Shown here: positions 50,922 to 59,900 of the stretch, in pieces
Layout: every line of letters starts with the position of its first letter
How positions within the stretch are numbered: position 1 is the first letter of the stretch
DNA from: Opisthorchis felineus
Taxonomy: Eukaryota > Platyhelminthes > Trematoda > Opisthorchiida > Opisthorchiidae
Direction of reading: 5' to 3'
Length of the DNA stretch: 64,000 nt
Assembly: GCA_004794785.1 (NCBI GenBank)
Contig: SJOL01005677.1
Location: forward strand, 17,117 to 81,116
The notes under the pieces: generated by a model
Told to the model about the DNA's origin: nothing
The model's database searches: none
Seen by the model: only the letters and a program-made list of their open reading frames with translations
Program-made: the position numbers and the translations under genes

Positions 50922-53900
50922 CGATGTGTGTGGAGTACCCGGTGCCTCGAATGATAGTCTTGGTTGTATCCACCTCTCTCAGGCAGTGACATGGAAGTGC
51001 TCCGAACCCGATTAGAATTGGAACAGTGTACACAACATCTGCATCCCTGGACGATTTTCTGCTGCCTGCCTAATACCAATGGTGTCAATTGTCCGGTGAA
51101 CGGGACACGACCAGCTTCTTCATGCACTTAAGCCATTTATTAAGACCGACTGGGATGAGTCATGCTTGCACACACTTGACGCTACTTCTCCTTTGGTATA
51201 GAAAGAAATCGCGTCCGCAAAATAGGATTACTTGAAGGAGATGTGCCTAGTTTCACCAAAACCTGTAAATGTGTAGGAGTGATCCTGGGCCTTTCAAATG
51301 TTGCACAGCGAAGCTGGGGTAAAATGCCGAGTGCACATGCAGACCTAATCAGTGAACGACGTCAAAAGGTATTGAGCGTACATTCATGCCATATACGAAC
51401 CTACCCGAGTTCTTAAGCTGCCAGTGACCAGAATGGGAGCGTTTCAAGTTTCTTTTCGCTAGGAATCGATAGGATATAGTGACAAAATATCCACATAAAC
51501 TGATTACCATTGAAAAGTCCCATAGCATCGTGCAGAAAACTGTACTAAAGCTGGAATAACTGGTGTTCTTCTAGCTGTGGAAAATTGTCCGATGGTAATT
51601 TAACAATCACTAGAATGGGAAAAGCAGAACTCACAGAGAAGTTCTTCCAGACCTTCAAGGCGTTTTGTTTCCTTGAGGAGAACTTGCTGAAGTTCAGCTG
51701 GAGTTAGCTGTCAGGCAAAAGATGTTATAAAGTACATGGTATGGTGGCTTTAAGAAGTTGATTAGATTGGTAGATCAGTACAAATTATGCCAAACGAGTG
51801 AGCGTCCAGTAGGTAGGTGAATGTATGCAAAACCGGATTCCTTACGTCGTATTTCAAGCACGTCTAATATCTCTGGACGCGAGTTGAAGTGAACTCCCAT
51901 AACACATGACGTAACAAGTCAGTGGATGCGGTCTCGTGGTATCAGCTGCCTGTCTCACTCTACTCATGCTATATCATCCTTTACAACTGTCAAGCGACAA
52001 ATCAGGGAGGGGTACCATGCGTTGACTGAAATTTCCATTCTCTCCTTCCTTTCTCTCGAAGGCTAGCCTGAGGTTAACAAGGAGAATCCATACATGACTT
52101 CAGGAACCAAATTGTGCCCATCATGCGGACGTATCATGTCGTCAGTCATGATCGGCCAGCGTGGGATTTATCGACAGGATTTTGAGAGGCGGAAGCAGAA
52201 CTAAGAAGTTAGGGCATCATTTAAGCGTGAAGCAAGCCTCGAGAAAGCTTGCAAGGTAACCCACACTTTTCATTTGTGAGGTTACCGTGAACGGTATGTG
52301 AAAACTAACCACCTCCAATCGCTTTTCTCACGAATCAACAACCACGCCCAATACGGCATAAAGTGGATCTATAAAGAACCCACTTTCATTTCCGATGGCT
52401 GAGTAAGCATTGAAAACGGTATTTACAGTATTGAGAGAAACAGTGACTTGAGAAAATAAACACCGACAAGCACCGGGAATTATGAGAAGTTCAGCCCTAT
52501 TTCTTTCGGCCATAAACCGTATACTAAAGGAGATCGGGCTCCAGCAGCTATAGGTTCATTAACAAGAGATGAAGTAAACAGAGGGGCTACGAGCTGCAGG
52601 CGACTCTCTGACCAGCTTGACCACACCGATGTGATTTACATTTATGGTGGAATGGGGTGCTTTAAAAAGCAACACAGTAAAGACGATAACGTCCACGTAA
52701 CAGTGGCACCAGCTGTGCGATTCAGCTATGTTCCCATTACCATCTAAATTTGGGCATCAAATCCTGGAGGCTCCACCCGAGAAGATGTTAATTTCCAATC
52801 GGCCCCATCAGTTGTTGTTTTCATACTTTACCAATCCAAAGACAGACCACCTTTGAGTCTCACCCACCTCACAACCTGCTAAGTGAAAAGCGCTTTGCGG
52901 AGAAAACGATCCAGGGACATCCGTCCAACCAGGGCAAACGATAAAATGTATCCAGCCAGCCCATCGTGGGCGAGTCACTAACTTTAAAATCCACCTGACA
53001 CACTTTGGACGACCGATCTCATAGGGTCTGGCGCTTAAGTATTCTTGTACCTTCAGCGCATCCAAAAATGCAATGTGGATCGTACCGTGGCACCACATAT
53101 TATAACAACATATTATAAATGGATGCTAGGACAGTGTGGTACTCCCTCGTACCTCGATAAAACAGAACAAAGGCGGTCGTATTGGAGGTAGTCATACTAC
53201 GAAGGGGTACTGCACACAGCCGTATGGTCTATTGGAAGGGGTTGTCACGTGGAGAGTCATTATAGCGAGTGCCGGACAATAGATCTCGACGGTGGGTAAA
53301 AGCTGCACTCGCCTTCCCGCTTCGGGAGGCGATTTCTTCATACGTCAGTTCAGCGGAACTTATGTAGTAGCTGAAGTAGGGGAATTCGTCTGCGACCCTC
53401 GCCGGCCTGCCTGAAAGCAAGGGGATCGGGTTTGATCCCACGGAGAGGCGCGTGTCAAAATTGTGGTTCGAAATATTACGATAGGCCCGTTGAAAACGTG
53501 TCAAACAGCCATACGAAAGTCCCTTAGGAACTTCACAATCACCGGCGGAAAGCTAGGGAATCACGCTCATTCGCTATAACAGAAACAACAGTGAAACGTC
53601 TTCAGTAAGCATTAATTGCACTTTATGGTTGGTGAAGCAAGTACCTTCATGGCGGGACACTGTAACACCATGGCTGTTAGCGTCTTGCAGGCGTAGCGCC
53701 GGGCCAGACTGGAGACATCCCGCATCGCACCCGAAGGACCAACAAGCAGAGCAGCGAGCTGAGATTGACGACGAACTGGCAATCCCTGGGGAAATGAATC
53801 AATGCGAATTATTTAATTGGTGAGAGCAATCAACAGGAATATAGACAACTGTCTTGGACCAAATTTTCGCCGGAAGCACCGGATAAAGCAAACAAGTCAA

Positions 53901-56900
53901 CAGTACATTGGATACTAAGCAAAATATGTGTAGGTCGGAACGAAGATACAGTACACAAAGAAAACGCACAGACTAATCCACTCACTCGAGTAGATACAAT
54001 CGCGTGCCAAATCTGCAGCGCCTTGGCCCGAACATACCCATTGACGTCGTGGATGTGCTCCTATAAGATTGGAAGAGGGGAGTTTATCAGATCGCTCAGT
54101 GTGGAAACAAAACATATGAGGCGTCAATATTTGATCAGTACTGTTCGCAAAACAGCGGACTGATACAGAGGAGAAGGAGCTCAAGAGGAATAATTCGCAA
54201 TTTGCGTGAACCTTTCACAGAAAATTAGTCACTCGAGGAACCAGCCAACATGCGATGAAGTGATGTGAATTCCCTGACTGAAGGATGAATGGCGATATAT
54301 CTTGTCTAATCACACTACTGATCAGTTGCAAGTAGTGCACGATACCTCAAACAAAAAGGACAGTAAATGGTTGTGGAAAGGATTGCGGCCATTTAATCCA
54401 ATTTAATTAGAGACTAGAGGGGTAAAAGCCTTGTGTTACAAAAATATTCTCTTGGCACAGAGTCATTCCCCATTATAAAACGCATCAGCACAACGGCCAT
54501 TTCCAATAAGAATTTGCTTCATTCCAAAGCAATGAAGTTGACGGCAGAGGTAACGAACAAAACGATGCTCACTACATGCTCTAAGAGTAAAACAACTATC
54601 GACGGATGGTAAAGTAAAAATATCATTAGGAAATAACCCAGGCCACAGTATGCTCCTTTTGTATCCACCATCCGTGGACATCTGAGTAAGTCTTGTGTGA
54701 TGACTAGCCTAGTGCATAGTCACACATATGAGCTTCGGTTGGTAAGTTTCCAGCAACAGAGTCTAGGTGGAGTTTTCTCAAAACAATAGTTGAGAAGCGG
54801 AAACCGCACATCACCCTCCTGAGTCAACACTGACCCGATTTGGTGAGAAGAATGTCAAACTAACATCGTCTTCGTGCTATCCTACTTGTCAAACAACGAT
54901 CTCACAAACACAAACACCTATCAGTGAGGAAAAAAGATCATGCAGCTCTCTACGCATTGTAGCTAACTCAATTACCACAACACAAGTTAAACTGAGCAGG
55001 GAAACGCCCAGTTGTCGATGATTTTGTTAGCATAGCGACATTCACAGCCGAATCAGAGAGGTCCACACCTTAAAGCGTTTATGCGTCATACAACAAAGCA
55101 CGGAATCACCTAGCAGTAGGGACGCCGACGAAAGGCAATGAGGGATACAAAGTCTGAAAGCATATTTCTGGTAGGGGGGATATCATTCGACCAACAACAT
55201 CGGCAAGATGGCGAGATGAGTGAGTGGTTAGAGTGTGGATTTACTGGCCGGAAGGTCCGTGGTTCGAACCCAACCTCAGCATCTCGACTTCTCCTGTCTA
55301 GGCTTGGGCAACCTGGCAGTATCCCAGCCCTGGTGCTTCCTTCGAGTGGCATGGTAGCTAGGCACCGAAAGGGTGTTACAGCTGAACGATTATTTCTTTA
55401 TCTTATCGGTAAGATGAAATTCGAACGCATTTGGAAATCGCTGGTCTAGACACCCTTTCGACAATATGGACTGGGTTTTCAATGGCCCTGCTTAATAGTG
55501 ACAGGTGGGGAAATACACGCATAAAATGGTTAGCTAGTATAAAGCTGCCGCAGGTCGAATGCGGGAAGAATACCACACATAATTGTGATAAGCTTCTCGT
55601 AACGCCAGATGGTCTTGAAAACGGGGAACTTCTGTCATCTCAATGGCTATGTTATTTTGGAAGATAAAGTCAGCTTGCAGGGATAGAACGGTCGATACTC
55701 GGGAGGACCTTATAGGGGATGTGAATGTGAGATAAACAGATCATTTTCTTCGAATTGTGGTCAACGGTTCTCGATTGTGATTCACACATCCAATGGGCAA
55801 TTTGCTGAGGCTATCACCACTGTGAATCGGAAACCTGGATTGTGTTAACGGCGGAGTTTTCTTATCATTGGCGCCTCCCTGATAATCGGGACAACAGTGG
55901 AAGCCAGCTGCACGACAAGCAAGCGTGAATGAAGTTCGTAGAGGACCGGTGCTCTTACACAAACCTTGAGACAAACTACTTCAGCGTATACGTGATCAAA
56001 GTTACCTCATAAGCAAAACCGGGAAAATGAGATACCGTCGGATTCGACAATAAGAAAGAAAACAACTCACTTGCAACAGGTCCATAAGTCGATCCCGCTG
56101 TACTGACTCCTTCGGATCCAAATTTTCGCGACGAGCAAAAGAGGGTAGTACCTCACCTATAACCCCAAGAACGCAGTTGCGCATTTGATAGGGATCTTCG
56201 TCTAAGTGGGATCGTAGAAGTGGTAACATTGATTGTCCGAGATTCGGATACGCACTAGCCACTTCCAGGAGAAAAGCAGAGAAGTTCTGAGTAGTCTGAG
56301 CATCACGTTCCAGATCTGCACCGCTATAACTGCAGATTTCCTAGGAAGTTGAAGAGATTATATTCAACAAATGGGGTAAGTATGCTAGACAGAAAATTGG
56401 CAGTCGAACTGGGACACGAGTTAATCAAGGCCGAGCGGTCGACTCGAGAGGAGACGAGCGAGTTATCATTTAGGGTCGGTAAAACTGTATTCAGGCTAAA
56501 AAAAATAGACGGGTGATGGGTAGCTTCAAACGAAATGTAAGAAAACGCGGATCCGTAAGGAAAAATTGAGAGACGCCGGGATAGCATTCATTGGTCGATA
56601 TACACGAGAAAACCGTTATTAACATTGGCTACAAATTCCGCCCCAACCAAAGGTTCAGTGGCGTTCAGTAGCCAGCATAGCTGATGCGGCATTGATACAC
56701 CATTAGAGCCCAGGCACACACAAACTTGAGAAAAAGTTGTGGAAGCAACCAACCTTGAGAAGTTCACGAACGACACCACCTAAATTCTCTTCCTCCATGA
56801 ATGAACGCACGAAAGAAAGGAGACAATTGACCATGTGAGGGTAGCACTGCAGCAGTTGAGTCAATTTGACAGAGCACGCAATCGAATGACCATACCGTCG

Positions 56901-59900
56901 CACCAGACTGGCAAGTAAACTGGTCATTGCAGTGCGCACACTGGCGCTGCTCGCCACTGATCGGTTTTCAAGCAGCTTGTAGCAACAGTTTGCTGGTAAG
57001 TTGATGAAGTCTTCTTCCGCCACTGGTGGATCCCATAGTTTGTTCAGCTGAAGACGACAAAGCTGATCCAGAATAGTCACGGCCTTCTCACATTGAATAT
57101 TCCAGTCCATGGAGAGTTCACTGTCACCTGGACCTGGACGTGTGGGTGAGTGACGACGCCCACGTCCAGCACCACCACATCGAGCTTTCTTGGTGCCGAT
57201 CTGAGGGGAAAGATCATGAAGAGATCGCTTCAGCTACAGAAGCAATACGTAATCGAACTCAAAACAGCGTATCGTAAAGTTTCAAGCACGGTCGGCTTGA
57301 TGGTATCCAGTGAACAGTACCTATTGAATAATGTTAGTAGTTTGTGCCAGTCTAGTCTAGATAGAAGCTTACCTTGGACTCCTTGCAAGCGCCCGAAAAA
57401 CAGTTGCAGGCCAATATCTGACAAACTCCTGCATATTAGTTCCGGATGGTAAAGGACATACGTATTCAGAAAATGTATGCTTGAAACGAGTAGAATGAAA
57501 GAGGTGTTGGAAAGAGATAACAGATTACAAAGCTTGAGATAGTTCAGTGGTTAAGGCGCCAGCTTACGGGCCGGAAGGTCCGTGATTTGAACCCAACCTT
57601 AGCATCTCGACTGCTCCTGTCTAGACTTGGGTAACCTGGCGGTATCTCAGCCTTGGTGTCCCCTTCCGTTGGCACAGCAGCTAGGCACCAAAAGGGTGCC
57701 ACAGCTGAACGATTATTTACATTATATATTATAGCAGGTTGCTGGACATACATGTAAACACACTGTGATGTACTATACTATAAACTAAGGTGTCTCAGAG
57801 TGAGGTGGCCAGGTGGTGATCTAGTCACATATATTTCACCATCTGGGCGTAGGTGGCATAGAAGTCAAGTCAACTGTGGCGTTTGCTCAGGATTCTACAG
57901 CAGGTAACTGGAGTTCAGAATGAATGCTAGAAATATAATTCCTACCACAAACGGAGTGATGGGCGGCGAAAGAAGGGTCTTTAACTTTAGGAAGCGAGGT
58001 GACACCGCAAAGAATGAAAGAGAATGCCTGATTTCCGAACAGAGAATAACGATTTCACATCTTCAAAAGTGGATGTCTATGGTAGATGGGAAAATACATG
58101 TGCAATACAACGGTGTTTTGAAAATCTCAAAACGAACTGAAACTCAAGTAGCACACCTTGGTAGCCGCCGTAGATTTGGTTTGTTGGGTCAGATCATTCT
58201 CAAACATATCCACATACTGACAAAGCAGATACACATGCATCCGCAACGCATTTCGATTCGCAGCCAGTTTGGCCCGATCATAAGTCAAAGTGCCCGAATC
58301 TTCAGATTCCAGTAACGATGACAGCTGATGAACACAAACTTCACAGCCTGAATATTCAAATAGAAAATATTGCATTTAAAGTATACTAAAGTGGGAAAGT
58401 ACCGCCGTATAGTTCATTCCAAAAATATCTTAGATATCACAGCGTGCTTGGGTGAAAATAGTTTAAGGCAGTTTGGGGTAGGTTGAACACATGAACTTAA
58501 CCACTTCAAACGAACGACAGAAAAATAGCGCACGAGAGACAGCGAGAGAGTATGAAGTTTTTGATTCTGCTGAAGACGGCTTCGAAAGAATTATGCTGAC
58601 GGGACAATATTAAAATACAGGGTACCACGTGTGGAAACTGGGTGGGTGATCCATGTTCCCAGGAACCTCTTCCTGTGGCATGTGAAAGCCAAAACAAATT
58701 CAACTAGCTGCCCATAAGCGCATAGGGCATGGAGTGGAAATAGTGCACTCATACCTTTTTCATTCTACGGTTGATAAAGCTAGACATGACCAAAACAACC
58801 ATAAGACAAAGACGTCGCACACGGACAAAAAACAAGTACGTTGCTCCCCCACTGGGAACTTCCGGAGAAAATATACTCCCATCAAGAACAGCGATTTTGT
58901 AGCACAGGTTTTAGCGCTCGGCTCGCACAGCCTATCGCAAATGACTTAGCAAGTATGTGCCTGATTACCTAGCTGTCAATCAATCAATTCAATCAATTTA
59001 TCAGCTATAAACCGTGTACCATAGGCACACTGGTTCCAGCTGCTACAGTTTCGATCACCGGAAAAGGGGAATGTGGAACGTACAACCAAGCCTTGGAGGC
59101 GAAGGCATGTTCAGTTTGTTCGGAAACTGGGTAGCTACGCATTGAAGGCGATAGCTTTGATGCATGAGCGCTACTGACTGCGAGATTGGGCCATTTCTGA
59201 CGTCATATACACTGGTGATTTGAGTCCCGGGGTCCCCATCCAGGGAGGCGGCAGTTGCCCAACCCTTATATTCACCGACTCGACGTTTGATATAGTTCAT
59301 TATTCACCTCTTGCATTACTACAAGAGACGACAAGGGCACGACACGGAAAAGTTGTCTTCATCATTCAGGTAGCACAACTAAGTGAAGACTATTGTTCGC
59401 TAGCTCGTGAAGACCACGACCCTAAGCAACACCACGCGGGATTCTTTCCATTGCAACCTCCCTCCTGAAACGGTGAAGAATAAACTTTCTGGCTCCTCAA
59501 ATAGCTTATTTATCGCCTGAGAGAAAACATCACCCCGAACACGCCGTAAGCCACTGGCCGACATTGACTGGTCGACTGCCAAATCAAACGCTTACGTAAC
59601 AATTGCTGATAGTGCTCTGTCGAATTAACGAGTCCTTCGTGATTGGAGTTGACTTCAACGACACACTAACATTGTGGGGATATGCCACAATTGCAACATG
59701 TTCATGAAGATAGGACGTCGTAGGGGCAAACGATCGTTCGTGACAGGTGGCCATAGTTTATGGTTCATATTCGAATTAAACTAACGGACATAAAGTCTGT
59801 TTATAATAGCCTAGACTACAGGGCGTCTGTCGCCGACACGCGAGGAGGAAGCGAAACGTCCAATTAAATCCGACTGTAAAACCCGGGGATAAAAATACAG

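Noticed and set aside
59400..59582. Minus-strand frame with [15 protein letters not shown] that looks protein-like
   Set aside because: It lies in the intron between condensin exons 2 and 3, which already join in frame and align contiguously with the family; no matching splice sites.
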